From Fragilaria crotonensis (taxonomy: Eukaryota > Bacillariophyta > Fragilariophyceae > Fragilariales > Fragilariaceae): a stretch of 53,273 nt of DNA. Made by a program: the position numbers and the translations under genes. This document shows positions 39,573 to 49,797 of the stretch, piece by piece. Every line of letters starts with the position of its first letter. Positions within the stretch are counted from its first letter, which is position 1. Under the pieces are notes generated by a model, which searched no databases, was not told the origin of the DNA, and worked only from the letters and a program-made list of their open reading frames with translations. Location: positions 1-53,273 of the forward strand of contig JAKSYS010000432.1 in the NCBI GenBank assembly GCA_022925895.1, written 5' to 3'.

Positions 39573-40627
39573 TTTTTGCCGTTGCGCGCGCCGGCCGACC
39601 GATGAATAAACAGTTGCGCGCCTGCCTAGCTCTTCGCGCGCGCCAGCCTACATTGCAATGATTCCTAATTAAATAACCGTTTTCCATCGATTGATTTCAA
39701 ATACTGTCCGTGTTTGTATACGTATATAACGTTCTTTGTCAGCGTGTCTGTTCTATCTGCCATCCAATTGATGCATTATTTTTCGAGCTCTTTTCTAGAG
39801 TTCTATAATATTTCGGTCATTTGATTGCATTGCTCCATAATTATGTCCTCCACTTCCTCGACCACCCGGTTTTCGGGATGTCCCTGGTACCAGGTACAAT
39901 ACGTCATGTCTACCACGCATTTCAAGACGGAAGGTGGTGCCAATCGTGCCATGGGTATGAATCACTCTGAGCGACAGTAGCACTCGTACCAGTCCTCCTC
40001 GTACGAGACTCCCGAAAACGAAATTTCCGACTGTGCAACGGGCGTGCGGTGGGTACGGTCTGTACTGTACTGGAGTACGCCATTGCTACCTGCTATTCGC
40101 AGCTGACCACAGTACTCCGCCTACCAGCTAATCGTAGGACATCTCAGTACACGTAGGCGGGGACAGAACACCGACCAGTGTGAGATGCTGACGTGATCCT
40201 GTGCGTCAAGTCTATACACAGATCGCGTTGTCCAGATACACGAATCGCACAATGAATAAAAAGTATCAGCGACTGCAATTTAGGACCTGAAGAACATGAA
40301 TGTGCTGTCTTTATCATAATGTGTACTATGAGGAAAGTTCGAGCACCCAGCTGCGCTTTTCGTCGAATGAGTCAACAAACTCCTTCTTTGGAGAACCCCT
40401 GCTGGACGAGTCAGAAACCACGAATCGGCTCAGTAACTGCAACTGCAACTCAATCGCAATAGCGAGGACATTCAAACAACCAAAGCCATTACAAGAGGTC
40501 ACGGCAGCATCTTCGAGAGTCGGCATAGTTCATCCACATTCCGAGATCAGGAAGGTTATAAAGCGCGCGCCTTTGGTTCCGTTCTGGTTCCATTAAACCT
40601 TCTCATTTCTCCCGGTTCGTTGAGCAT
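39573..40627. other. Intergenic, upstream of the ankyrin gene
   Basis: 39581-39660 is GC-rich (GCGCGCGCCGGCC, TTCGCGCGCGCC). 39880-40170 contains GTAC words (CCTGGTACCAGGTAC, TGTACTGTACTGGAGTACGCC). A 98-codon frame at 40300-40596 starts with ATG but shows no recognisable content, and is left out as a gene. Confidence 0.4.
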
Positions 40628-41413
40628 ATGACCCAGTTGACTACGTCAAACCGCTTACGCAACACTGATATAAATATTACGAATCAGGCACTACTGCGCT
40701 CTTGCAAAAGGAAGGAATTTACCATGTGCGAAGACTCTCCATCAGATTCACAACAAGCGTCCAAGAGAACGAAATCTGACTCAAGCAATCAGTCTGCAGA
40801 CATCCGCAAGAGGCTTGAGTCAAAACCTCTTCCCAATTACGAAGAGGACATGAAGCCCACAGCCTTTCTCCAGGATTTGGTGGAATCCTTGTATGGATAT
40901 CGACCTGAAGTGAAAACAGCGTCGACATTGCCTGGATACTGCCCAGATGTAACGGAAGATCAAATTGCTGCGTACGACATGCATGTCTTGAACGCAGCTC
41001 GCGACGATGACCTCCAACGCCTCAAAAGTCTCTATGAATCTGGACAAACGATGGACTGTTGCAATCGTTTCGGCGAGTCGCTGTTGCACTTGGTATGCCG
41101 ACGAGGATTCAAAGATGTTGCAGTATTCCTTCTGGTCGATGTCAAGCTGGATGTTCGTATCAGCGACGACTGTGGTCGCAATCCCTTTCACGACATTTGT
41201 TGGAACCCCGAAGTCCAAATCGATATCGCCAAGCTTTTGTTGGAGCGTGATCCTACCCTATTGTTGATTGGCGACAAACGAGGCCACACACCGTTTGACT
41301 ACGCTCGCCCTGAGGATTGGCAGACTTGGAGAAAGTTCCTGTTCGAACACAGACGTTTTCTCGAGCCTTTGCAAGAAGAGTCAACGCGTCAAATCTTTGG
41401 TTCAACGAAATAG
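40628..41413 (+). CDS. Ankyrin-repeat protein
   Basis: 261 residues from the ATG at 40628; a second ATG at 40724 is possible. The first 70 residues are polar and basic (RKRLESKPL preceded by SKRTKSDSS), possibly a nuclear localisation signal. A conserved-looking DMKPTAFLQDLVESLYGY follows. The C-terminal two thirds hold about three to four ankyrin repeats: ILNAARDDDLQRLKSLYESG-like, NRFGESLLHLVCRRGFKDVAVFLL, DDCGRNPFHDICWNPEVQIDIAKLLLERDP and DKRGHTPFDYARPEDWQTWRKFL. They keep the G-x-S/T-x-L/F-H signature of the fold. Such proteins serve as protein-interaction scaffolds, and the partner cannot be told from sequence. No intron. Ordinary codon use. Confidence 0.85.
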   Translation: MTQLTTSNRLRNTDINITNQALLRSCKRKEFTMCEDSPSDSQQASKRTKSDSSNQSADIRKRLESKPLPNYEEDMKPTAFLQDLVESLYGYRPEVKTASTLPGYCPDVTEDQIAAYDMHVLNAARDDDLQRLKSLYESGQTMDCCNRFGESLLHLVCRRGFKDVAVFLLVDVKLDVRISDDCGRNPFHDICWNPEVQIDIAKLLLERDPTLLLIGDKRGHTPFDYARPEDWQTWRKFLFEHRRFLEPLQEESTRQIFGSTK

Positions 41414-42696
41414 TAGAGACTCGCTTCAATAAAGTTCGAATTGCGTTTCATGTTGACTAGTTTGGTTTCTTATGCTAGGTAGGTGATGAGTGCATCCTTC
41501 GTCTTTTCACGCTATCCTTCTCAAGCGCGGCATTGGCGTCATAGTTACCCTTATCGTAGTCGACAATGCAAAGAAGCCCTTCCCTTTAATGTCACTCCCA
41601 CGCCTGAGTATTCCACCTTACAACGACAAGGCCTTCTGAAGGCGCGCAGCTGCTTGACCGGCCACCCACACGAATGACTTTTTACCAGTGTATAGGTAGT
41701 CCTAGTACTGGAGTACTACCTTCTACTCGGAATACCGTAGCAACCCGTACGTACAAGTACTGTAGTAAAGTGACACGCTACGGAGATACCGGATTCTACC
41801 CTAGCACTACGGTAGTACAAGTATGTTACTCCTAGTAGAATTCTGCACAACATGCTCCAGTACAACAGCACTACTCGTACCAGGTACAGTACCTGGTATG
41901 CTGTAGTGAATTGACAGACCGTGATGACGTCGACATCACAGCGCAGCTGAAAACCAAGGCATGGAGCGAGAGAAAACACAAGCTGTCTCTTTGTCGTCAT
42001 CGACCGGATATGAGCAATTGAGCGACGCGACATGCCCTCATTTGTCATACTCCGAGTAAACTGCGACGACAATACTCTATGACTATGACATAAGCCCAGG
42101 GATGCCCAGTCTATAGGTACAGTACAATCGCTACTACTACTTGTTTTTTTTTAAGGTGCGTTGTAGCAGGTACTCAGAGTATGATACATACATCCTTTTA
42201 TGAAGTACTACTAGCTAAAACCTGGTACTCCAGTATTGTACGTCACTACTATCAGGAGCAGGGCCAAGGCAATGATAGTCAACGTACAAGTACAGTACTG
42301 GCACAAGTACTACAGTACGCCTGGTAATAATTCACGATTGATGTTAGTTAACTTCATTCAAATGGGATCATAATGCACACAAGATCACAATTCTTCGTCA
42401 ACAGTACACATGATTCCAGGTTGAACTGTAGATGACATAGACAATGTACTGGTCGGATCTGCATCTGCTTACATGTCGTTTGTTCTCTTAACAGTTGTCG
42501 CATTCTGGAACTTGCAAGCATCGCAAACTCCCATCCACCGGAAAGCGTAATTCTAGAAAGCTGGAACATTGATTTAAGGACCCAATACTAGACTCGCTGG
42601 ACCGTGTTGCAAGATCCTTAAACCGTCTATGCGTCGCCTTACGAAGAGACAATGCTCCTCCAAAGAGCACTCGCTCCTTCGACTGCGACCACCGAT
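41414..42696. repeat. Intergenic, dense GTAC-word block
   Basis: 41700-42330 is one of the densest word islands: GGAGTACTACC, CGTACGTACAAGTACTG, ACCAGGTACAGTACCTGGT and ACTGGCACAAGTACTACAGTACG. The 118-codon minus frame at 41716-42072 is a translation of this block. 42360-42696 is plain 3' flank of the PLRG1 gene. Confidence 0.55.
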
Positions 42697-44064
42697 CTAG
42701 TATCTCATTTTCGATTCGGCGATGCACTCCTTCCTCCAGCTGGACATATCTATCGGATGCGACTCGTCGGACGCTTCGTCGTCTTGTTTCCAAATTTTGA
42801 CTGATTTGTCAGCCTCGCATGTTATTAATCGCGTTCCAGTCAAATCAAAGGCCGACGCGAAGATCCCATTTTCCGCCTCTAGAGAGCCAGGCTGCGCGAC
42901 CGTCGATGTCTTCTGAAAGCAGTACCCAGTTTCATAATCCCGAAATTGAAGCGATCCGTCATCGCCGCCACTGACTAAAACGCCGTCGTCATTGACTGCA
43001 AGTGCGTTGACGACGGCGTTGTGACCGCGGTAGCTCTTGATGAAACGTCCATCCTTGCCCTGCCACTTCTTCAAACAATCTGGAGCACCGCTGACAAAGG
43101 TATGTTCAAAGGATGGTTGTGTCAAGGCGCGAACCGATTTCATGTGATGCGTGAGAGTGGTGAAGCACTTTCCGGCAGCCAAGTCCCACATTTTGATGGT
43201 GGTATCATGCGACCCCGTAATGATTTGCGGGTCGGTCGCTTTCGTGAGGATAGAGGCAATCGTATTGTCATGACCGGACAAGACGTGAATTTGATTCTTG
43301 CTGCGAATATCCCAGACCCGAGCGACAGCATCACGACCACCAGTAACCAAGACATCCAAGGTTGGATGCAAGGAAAGAGCGAAGATTCCCGACAGGTGAC
43401 CGTGGTAATGCCGAATAACTTGATTCGTCTCAAGGTCCCAACATTTTACTTGCTTATCTTCTCCGGCTGAAAAGAGGTATGGATGCCGATCCGAAAAGGC
43501 CAATCCGCGGACCGGAGAAATGTGACCCGTGAGTGTGATTTTGAGAGCATCCGAAGCACCGACACTGGACTTGGCAAGGTCCCATACTTTGATGACTCGG
43601 TCTCCTCCTCCTGTCGCAAACATTTCATTTGTTGGATCAAAAGCGACACAGCGGACCCATCCCAAATGTGACGACAGGACAGTTGACAACTTCCACGGAG
43701 CATGCCATTTGGGAGTTGGAATGGTCGCCTGCTGCTTGGCCTTGACTAAAATACCCTGAGGCTTGTTCTCTTCGGCTTCCTTTTGCAATTGTAATCGTGC
43801 TAGTACACCTGCCGTCGACAGAGACGACGGCCGTTTCGTTGTTTCTCCAGTCGTTGAGACGACAAGCGCAGTCTCTTGTTTCTTCTCAGGTAGAACGAAA
43901 ATCTGTTGATTGTACTGCGTTCGAAGGCGTCGAGCGACAGCTACTTCTTGCAAATGTTTGTCCACCGACGGAAGAAACGCATCTTGCGGAGTGCGATCAA
44001 ACAATTCGCGAGCGCGTTTCAAAGACAATCGAGCCGATTCGGGGGCAAGGAAAGGTGAAGACAT
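42697..44064 (-). CDS. PLRG1: WD40 protein PLRG1/PRL1/Prp46, spliceosomal NTC component
   Basis: 455 residues. After an N-terminal region of about 115 residues, [13 protein letters not shown]-like text opens a seven-bladed WD40 propeller. Repeats visible include [37 protein letters not shown] (with [14 protein letters not shown]), [24 protein letters not shown] (with [11 protein letters not shown]), [13 protein letters not shown] (with [12 protein letters not shown]) and [13 protein letters not shown]. This order and the [11 protein letters not shown]...P-I-DM tail are characteristic of PLRG1 (yeast Prp46, plant PRL1), a stable part of the Prp19/NTC complex needed for spliceosome activation. 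It acts in the nucleus. The ATG begins [18 protein letters not shown]. No intron. It is divergent from the PIN-like transporter, with about 630 bases between starts. Confidence 0.92.
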   Translation of the reverse strand: MSSPFLAPESARLSLKRARELFDRTPQDAFLPSVDKHLQEVAVARRLRTQYNQQIFVLPEKKQETALVVSTTGETTKRPSSLSTAGVLARLQLQKEAEENKPQGILVKAKQQATIPTPKWHAPWKLSTVLSSHLGWVRCVAFDPTNEMFATGGGDRVIKVWDLAKSSVGASDALKITLTGHISPVRGLAFSDRHPYLFSAGEDKQVKCWDLETNQVIRHYHGHLSGIFALSLHPTLDVLVTGGRDAVARVWDIRSKNQIHVLSGHDNTIASILTKATDPQIITGSHDTTIKMWDLAAGKCFTTLTHHMKSVRALTQPSFEHTFVSGAPDCLKKWQGKDGRFIKSYRGHNAVVNALAVNDDGVLVSGGDDGSLQFRDYETGYCFQKTSTVAQPGSLEAENGIFASAFDLTGTRLITCEADKSVKIWKQDDEASDESHPIDMSSWRKECIAESKMRY

Positions 44065-44693
44065 GATATGATTGACAAGGAGATAACGAGCTTTGCGTAT
44101 GGACTATGGACGGCACCCTCAGTGGTTACAAAAGAGGATAGTATTTGATGTTCGACCGTGCTCGCCTCGTCGACGGAGGGTGGAGGGCGATGCCTGCTTC
44201 CACGCCAAACAGACATACTTGTGTACATGCATACTCGTAGGATCAATAGTGCAACTATTACTACCGGTAGTGGTACGAGTATTTACTGTACTTGGAAACT
44301 GGATTCTTGAGTTTGCATACACCCCAGCCCATAGGACAGTGCTCCAGTGCTACCTGTCGGTCTAGTATACGACATACAGTTTTTTTTTTTTGTTGCGTTG
44401 CAGGTGGCGCATCCTCGTGCTAATGTGATGGCATCACGCATCACGGAAAACAGGAAAACTAAAGATTTGGCAATTGGCACGCCCTGAGTCGGGAGTGATG
44501 CTTGGTGGTCAACGGTTTGCAGAGGATCTGCCCCCCTCCAAAACGGAAGCGCTTCACATCTAATGAGAGTACTTTGCAGTCCTTGATTGCAGAAGGACTT
44601 GTGCGAGTATCTAGTTGGCCAGAGCGAGATTCGCAGTCGCATGCGACGTTACAAACATTCACCGGAATACTGCGAAACGACCACCTATCAAAG
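44065..44693. promoter_or_regulatory. Intergenic between divergent PLRG1 and transporter genes
   Basis: 629 bases holding a GTAC-word stretch near 44240-44300 (CTACCGGTAGTGGTACGAGTA) and a T run near 44382. The transporter frame extends open upstream of its ATG to 44502, but without an ATG. This is a probable shared promoter region. Confidence 0.4.
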
Positions 44694-45836
44694 ATGTCGT
44701 TTGTAATTTCGGGAATCATGGAAAGTCTTCCTGGCGGACGCAACAGTGCTGCGTTGCGTGCGGCTGGAAAAGCCATGGCTGAGCTCGGAGTGGCAGGTTG
44801 CGTCGGGGCAACGTGCGTCCACTGCGAATACCTTTCTGCCGATACGGTTCGAGCGCTCAGCCAAGCCACTTTCACAGTTTTGTTGCCGCTTTTTCTGGGC
44901 ACCGGCATCTTCAAGACTGTCACCACATATGGACTGCAGAGAAGCTCCATGAGTGTCCCGCTCTTAGCGGTCTTCCACTCTTTTCTCATGTTTTGGATAT
45001 CAAAGCACTGGCTTCTGCCACTGTTCAGAATTGATAGTGACGCAACACTCATGTCATGCTCCTTCGGCAATTCTGGAGTGCTACCTTTCATGTTCGCCGA
45101 ATCTCTGTTTCGTCATCAACCCGATATGCTTGCCAAATGCAATGCAAACATCTCGCTGTATTTGGTCGGCGTGACACCATTCTTCTGGTCCCTTGGATTT
45201 GCAGTTTTGGTTCGAAGCAAAAAATGTGGAGTTGACGGTGCCTCGCCAAGAATGCGTGCGGGGTTGAAACGACTCCTCCCTCCACCAGTTATTGGCGTCA
45301 TGACTGGTTTGATCCTAGCCGTATCACCGCTTCTGTCACTCTTTCTTAGTACCTCATCGGAAGAGACCGCCCCATTGGGAGTCTTCTATGATAGCTTTCA
45401 ACACTTGGGTCGAGCTGCAAACCCACTTGCCTTGCTGGTGTTAACCTGCTCCCTCGCCATGGGTGTTGCAAAGGCGAGCATCGCCACCACCACCGAATAT
45501 GCTACTAATGCTCAGGGTGGAAGGCTCATCTCCCGGTGGACTTGCGTTTCCGTCGCTCGCTTTCTCCTCTCCCCCGCTACTATGGTGCTTCTGCTGAGGG
45601 CTATGGCAAGAACAGGTATAATTGAAAGTTCCTCCGACAATCCTATGCTATGGTTTGTCATGCTACTGGAGAGCTGCATGCCACCAGCTCAGAATTCTGT
45701 GCTCATGTTGCAGGTTGCCAACCGAGGAAAGGAGGCAGCTTCCATGGCCAAGTTCTTGTTTTGGCTTTATGGGACTGCTATGCTGCCTGTCATTGCTATT
45801 GCTTCCATGGCCTTGCAAGCATTTGATTTGGTGTAA
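44694..45836 (+). CDS. PIN-like/PILS membrane transporter (auxin efflux carrier family)
   Basis: 380 residues from the first ATG (44694). The frame is open further upstream but lacks an ATG. Eight to ten hydrophobic segments are visible, in two groups separated by a short polar loop near the middle. Family features: ATFTVLLPLFLGTGIFKTV in the first helices; SCSFGNSGVLPFMFAESLF, a conserved helix-break region with NSG; LPPPVIGVMTGLILAVSPLLSLF after the loop; and PPAQNSVLMLQVANRGKEAASMAKFLFWLYGTAMLPVIAIASMAL at the end. This is the Mem_trans fold of the BART superfamily. Plant PILS proteins move auxin across the ER; the substrate in this organism is unknown. The short loop suggests the PILS rather than the long-PIN type. 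Confidence 0.85.
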   Translation: MSFVISGIMESLPGGRNSAALRAAGKAMAELGVAGCVGATCVHCEYLSADTVRALSQATFTVLLPLFLGTGIFKTVTTYGLQRSSMSVPLLAVFHSFLMFWISKHWLLPLFRIDSDATLMSCSFGNSGVLPFMFAESLFRHQPDMLAKCNANISLYLVGVTPFFWSLGFAVLVRSKKCGVDGASPRMRAGLKRLLPPPVIGVMTGLILAVSPLLSLFLSTSSEETAPLGVFYDSFQHLGRAANPLALLVLTCSLAMGVAKASIATTTEYATNAQGGRLISRWTCVSVARFLLSPATMVLLLRAMARTGIIESSSDNPMLWFVMLLESCMPPAQNSVLMLQVANRGKEAASMAKFLFWLYGTAMLPVIAIASMALQAFDLV

Positions 45837-46498
45837 GCCATGGCATCATCACTCATCACAAATCAGACATGATTGCTCAACTGTTAAAGTTCCAGTATTG
45901 AATGGTATTCTGGTCAGACTCGTAGTGTTTCAGCTCGTTCTCGGCGTTAAAGGATGGTGCTTTTCCTTTACTGTCGCACCTTTCATTGCCGATGTATAGT
46001 GCAGAATTTGCTTGTGACAGATAAGTGGTGATGCGCTGCTCCAAGTTTGGTCAGTGTTACTCAAACGCAATTTTTTGATGCAACTCGAAGGCGCAAGGGA
46101 TGTCCCCACTACAGGGCATAAGCTTAATCGCCGGGCGGCCCGAATGAATGCTCCTGATGATCAAAAACCTACGTTTGCAGGCACTTCCACAGCAGACAGC
46201 GTGGAACACTCTGATCAATATCCTGTGTTCTTGTTGAAAGTTTGCTTATGTTGTGCATCCTGTTGCTCCCACCTCTCAGATTGTCACAGCCTGACGTTTG
46301 CAGCCAGATCCGGAAGACTCATATCGCCCCGACAAGCAAATAGGCATATTGCCGGAATGTGTTGTACGAGTAAGCATACTTGGGAACTCCTATATGTGTA
46401 CCACTCTACTGCTATAATAGTCTATGCATACGTCGATGCATGCTGCAACTCGCAATCTTCTTCTTTTTCCTCGAAGTTTGCATTATATCAGTGCTTAT
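45837..46498. other. Intergenic, no supported gene
   Basis: About 660 bases between the transporter and the TIR element. The frame at 46054-46533 lacks an ATG start, runs into the transposon end and has no recognisable content. Confidence 0.4.
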
Positions 46499-46691
46499 TA
46501 CTCCCTCCGTCCGAATATAGTAGTCCCACTTAAACTTTCAGTCGAGAAAATTCTGGCATTTCACGAAACGTCATGTCATTTGCATTGCTCTAAATGAACA
46601 CTATCGATCTATGTATAACATCAAATGCATGCGTTTCGATCTGAATGTTCAAAATTGAGTTTTCAGGTCTCAATTTTCGAAGTAAATTTTC

Positions 46692-46787
46692 TTAAGGCCG
46701 TTGTTATACAAGAAAAAAACATTGAAGTTTTGAAGTTTCGAACATTCATAACCTATTCAATAGGTTATGAATGTTCGAAACTCGAAA
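46692..46787. repeat. Left arm of internal foldback, including a near-perfect palindrome
   Basis: The inverted partner of 47957-48055. It includes AAGGCCGTTGTTATACAAG and then the palindrome GTTTCGAACATTCATAACC...GGTTATGAATGTTCGAAAC centred near 46758. A third, single-arm copy (TTTCGAACATTCATAACC) lies near 46852-46870. Confidence 0.8.
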
Positions 46788-47002
46788 TCCATGAGGTCGA
46801 CATGCCCTCAAAATTGAAGTGGCCACGGCCAAAACATTCAAGTTCGGAGTTTCGAACATTCATAACCTATTGCTCCAGTACACCTGTTGCGTGTATTTCA
46901 TGTAGGAATGTTTGGGCTATCTCTCCAACTCACCAACTGCGATGAGAATCTGCAAGTTGGAGCCCTCATCTCCAGCATGATCCAACCAATGATGAGCGAG
47001 GA

Positions 47003-47670
47003 GACAGAAAGTTGCGTGTGAATCACCCGGTCTCAAATCAACTTTACTTTTCTCAATCCGAGCGAGATTGAGCGAGGTATGACCAGATATGACTGCTGGA
47101 AATTGAGCCGAGCACACCGTGATGATACAATAATTGCAATAGTAGTGCTAGTACGTCTATTTCAACTAAGACTACAACATAAATCTGAGGAGACAAAAGT
47201 TGCGTGTGAATCTCCCGGTCTCAAATCAATGCCTTTCATCTCAATCCGACGAAGATTGAGTGAGATGCGACCAGCGAGGACGTCAAGATGCGGAGTACGG
47301 ACTCGGACCGCACCGTGATAATACAAATATCACTCGGACTCCTTCAAATAAAGGCTGCAACATAATCTAAGTTGACAGAAAGTTGTGTGTGAATTGCCCG
47401 GTCTCAAATCAATGTCGTGCATCTCGATCCGACCAAGATTGAGTGAGATACGACAAGCGAGGACGTCAAGAAATCGAGTCCGGACTCGGACCGCACCGTG
47501 ATAATACAAATATCACTCGGACTCCTTCAAATAAAGGCCACAACATAATCTGATTGGACAGAAAGTTGCGTGTGAATCGCCCGGTCTCAAATCAATGTCC
47601 TTCATCTTGATCCGACCGAGATTGAGTGAGATACGACCAGCGAGGACGTCAAGAAATTGAGTCGGGATTC
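47003..47670. repeat. Tandem repeat, four copies of about 182-189 bases
   Basis: Units begin GACAGAAAGTTGCGTGTGAA (or a close variant) at about 47003, 47192, 47374 and 47557. Each continues CCCGGTCTCAAATCAA, then AGATTGAG-GAG-T-CGACCAG, ACCGTGATAATACAA and CTTCAAATAAAGGC. The last unit is partial. The spacing is 189, 182 and 183 bases. They lie in the loop of the foldback, inside the TIR element. Confidence 0.85.
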
Positions 47671-47956
47671 GAATGATACACGGTTCGTCGTCTCCGGGTC
47701 TGGTGTCCTCGCTCGTCGTCTCTACTGTTGTCTCTCCTTGTAAAAGACTCATGCTGCTTGTAGAGATACACCTCCTTGCTTCAGAAGCTGAAGAAGGAGG
47801 AAGGTAACAAGAGAGGATGCATCATTTGTACTCGTTTAAGTGCAGATTCGAGTAAGTGTGCCTGGTAAGGGATCGGTCAAACGAGAGTGACCTTGAAATA
47901 ATTGTACTTCAAAACTTCAATATTTTGTTTTGCCGTATAATAATGTACAAGGTCGA

Positions 47957-48055
47957 ATGAAGTTTCGAACATTCATAACCCGATAGATAATAGGTTATGA
48001 ATGTTCGAAACTTCAAAACTTCAATGTTTTATTTTCTTGTATAACAACGGCCTAA
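47957..48055. repeat. Right arm of internal foldback
   Basis: The inverse complement of 46692-46787 with a few differences. It contains GTTTCGAACATTCATAACCC, a short spacer, GGTTATGAATGTTCGAAAC, and then CTTGTATAACAACGGCC. It can pair with the left arm to form a long stem enclosing the tandem repeat. Confidence 0.8.
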
Positions 48056-48624
48056 GGCTTTAACTCGCGCAGATGACCTCCCCGGTCCCAAAGCTTCCGT
48101 TACGACTTTTTCAACTATACATGACGAACACAAAACGTACTGGGGGCTAAACAAAAAAAATCGTTTACAGAACGCTGTGATACCTGAAAGGTTGCAGTCC
48201 TGACGGTAGTTTTGCATGAAGTCATTAACGGTCATTGTTCACCCCTTTTATGTGCTTACTAAATCAATATCGCACCATATAGGAAAAACTAACGGATTTG
48301 GTTAATTAAAAATCGTGTCTCGAATTGCAAGGACACTTTTCCTCATACAAGGCTCATTCAAAACTCTATGTAACTATTAGTGGCCGTTACTTTGAATACT
48401 GTTCCGTTTCCATGTGTTTCATTCGACATGACATATTGAATGCCAATTATGCGGAATTTTTTGTCACAATGCGGAAATTTCTCTAAGTAGCGTCGGTTGA
48501 GAGAGCGCATGCCTCGCCATCGTGTAGAAAGATACCAACAGCCTACGTCCAAATGACTGAAAGACACCGGATGGGAACCCTTTAAAATATTAGTTGGGAC
48601 TGCTATATCCGGACGGAGGGAGTA

Positions 48625-49224
48625 GTGCGTAGTACTGGGGTAGATAGTAGATAGTATGTACGAGTATTGTGGACTCAGTACAAGTAGCAGGTACATACTA
48701 CATGAGCAACGAGCATGTGTATATCATGTATCATACTCCGATTATGGCGTTAATATGTACTCGGAGTACAGTATGCTATGTACATATTATGCATGAGTGG
48801 GTTCTGGGAATGATTCTACGTATCCATGCATAAGTATGTTATAATCGAGTATGATACCTTCCGTGCTTCGTCCTTAGCGCACCCGGGTTTGATTTTCATG
48901 TGTATCTTAGATATTAGATACTCTGTGGTTTCTGGAGTGAACTGTCGTAAATATATTGTAAATGCACATATATCTTAAGTGCAGTAACTGAATCCCGCCG
49001 CCTTGTGATATGGCTCCTATTCGGGTTGATGTGTGTATTCATACCTGGAGTTCGATATATGACGACATGTGTGCCATGTGCGCAGAGGCGTTGTACAGTT
49101 GTACTGCAGTAGCAGGTAGTATGTCATTTGGAACATGGATGCCAAGGCGAGGCCAAAATTCTGTCATCAACTAAGTTGCACTCTCAACTGACGAAAGAGT
49201 AATTTGCATCATAGCAATTGAACG
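48625..49224. other. Intergenic, upstream of the chitin-binding protein gene
   Basis: GTAC words at 48627-48800 (GTAGTACTGGGGTAG, TGTACTCGGAGTACAG), then AT-rich sequence with TATATCTTAAG near 48969. No gene is seen. Confidence 0.4.
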
Positions 49225-49797
49225 ATGACAGGTGATTGCAGGAGTCGCTCTGCGCCAAGTTCGCCATGCAGGATGTTTTTCCTTGTTATCCTCGCCTCAT
49301 TTTTTGTCGCTTTCACTTCTGCTGCAACGTGTGGCAATGGTGTTGTCGGCGACGGAGTCTGTTCGATTGCTGGATATTGTTGCTCGAAGTTTGGATACTG
49401 CGGACCTGGTGCAGATTATTGTGGTAGCTCACCTAAGCCATCCCGCCGCCCAACTCGCAAGCCTACGCCGTCTCCCAATAATCCGGTTTTGTGTGGTGGA
49501 GGTGTTGTCGGCAATGGAGTCTGCTCCGATCGTTCGTTGTGTTGCTCCAAGTTTGGATACTGTGGAACTGGTGTAGCGTATTGCGGTACACGTAAGCCAA
49601 CCCGCCGCCCAACCCGTCGACCAACTCGTCGACCAACCCGTCGACCAACTCGTCGACCGACAAGAAAGCCTACTCAGGGCGCTAACATCAAAGTTTGTGG
49701 CGGAGGTGTCATCGGCATCGGTGTCTGTCCCAATCAAGGTGATTGCTGCTCCAAATTTGGATACTGCGGCACAGGGGCTGCGTATTGTGGCACTTAA
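49225..49797 (+). CDS. Secreted protein with three hevein-type (CBM18) chitin-binding domains
   Basis: 190 residues. A hydrophobic leader MFFLVILASFFVAFTSA begins at residue 17, where a second ATG at 49273 may be the true start. Signal cleavage is expected after TSA. Three modules follow, each of the form CG-G-V-G-GVC...CCSKFGYCG-G--YCG: TCGNGVVGDGVC...YCGS, LCGGGVVGNGVC...YCGT and VCGGGVIGIGVC...YCGT. They keep the Cys spacing and the aromatic FGYCG ligand strip of hevein/ChtBD1 domains, which bind chitin or GlcNAc polymers. The first linker is SKPSRRPTRKPTPSP-like; the second contains seven RRPTRRPT-type repeats. There is no catalytic domain, so binding or cross-linking of extracellular chitin is the likely role. 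Confidence 0.88.
   Translation: MTGDCRSRSAPSSPCRMFFLVILASFFVAFTSAATCGNGVVGDGVCSIAGYCCSKFGYCGPGADYCGSSPKPSRRPTRKPTPSPNNPVLCGGGVVGNGVCSDRSLCCSKFGYCGTGVAYCGTRKPTRRPTRRPTRRPTRRPTRRPTRKPTQGANIKVCGGGVIGIGVCPNQGDCCSKFGYCGTGAAYCGT

Larger units (their letters stand above)
46501..48622. mobile_element. Non-autonomous TIR element with TA target duplication (Stowaway/Tc1-mariner-like ends)
   Basis: The left end begins CTCCCTCCGTCCGAATATAG at 46501. The right end is its inverted copy, ending at 48622. Over 28 bases the two ends match at 26. TA flanks the element on both sides (46499-46500 and 48623-48624), as expected for Tc1/mariner-type insertion. CTCCCTCCGT ends are those of Stowaway-type elements (established knowledge). 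The 2122-base interior shows no convincing transposase, so it is non-autonomous. Inside are a foldback pair (46692-46787 and 47957-48055) and a four-unit tandem repeat (47003-47670). A minus-strand frame near the right end (48358-48696) is unsupported. Confidence 0.8.

Noticed and set aside
40300-40596. 98-codon frame just upstream of the ankyrin gene
   Set aside because: No domain, no clear promoter spacing, and likely the 5' leader of the ankyrin gene.
41716-42072. 118-codon minus frame
   Set aside because: Made of GTAC words in translation, with no protein-like character.
46054-46533. 159-codon plus frame
   Set aside because: Starts with GTG rather than ATG and runs across the left end of the TIR element.
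47003-47670. CRISPR array
   Set aside because: The units are 182-189 bases long without conserved short repeats and unique spacers, and the genome is eukaryotic.
48358-48696. Minus frame across the right end of the TIR element, considered as a transposase fragment
   Set aside because: No DDE blocks, and it crosses the element boundary.
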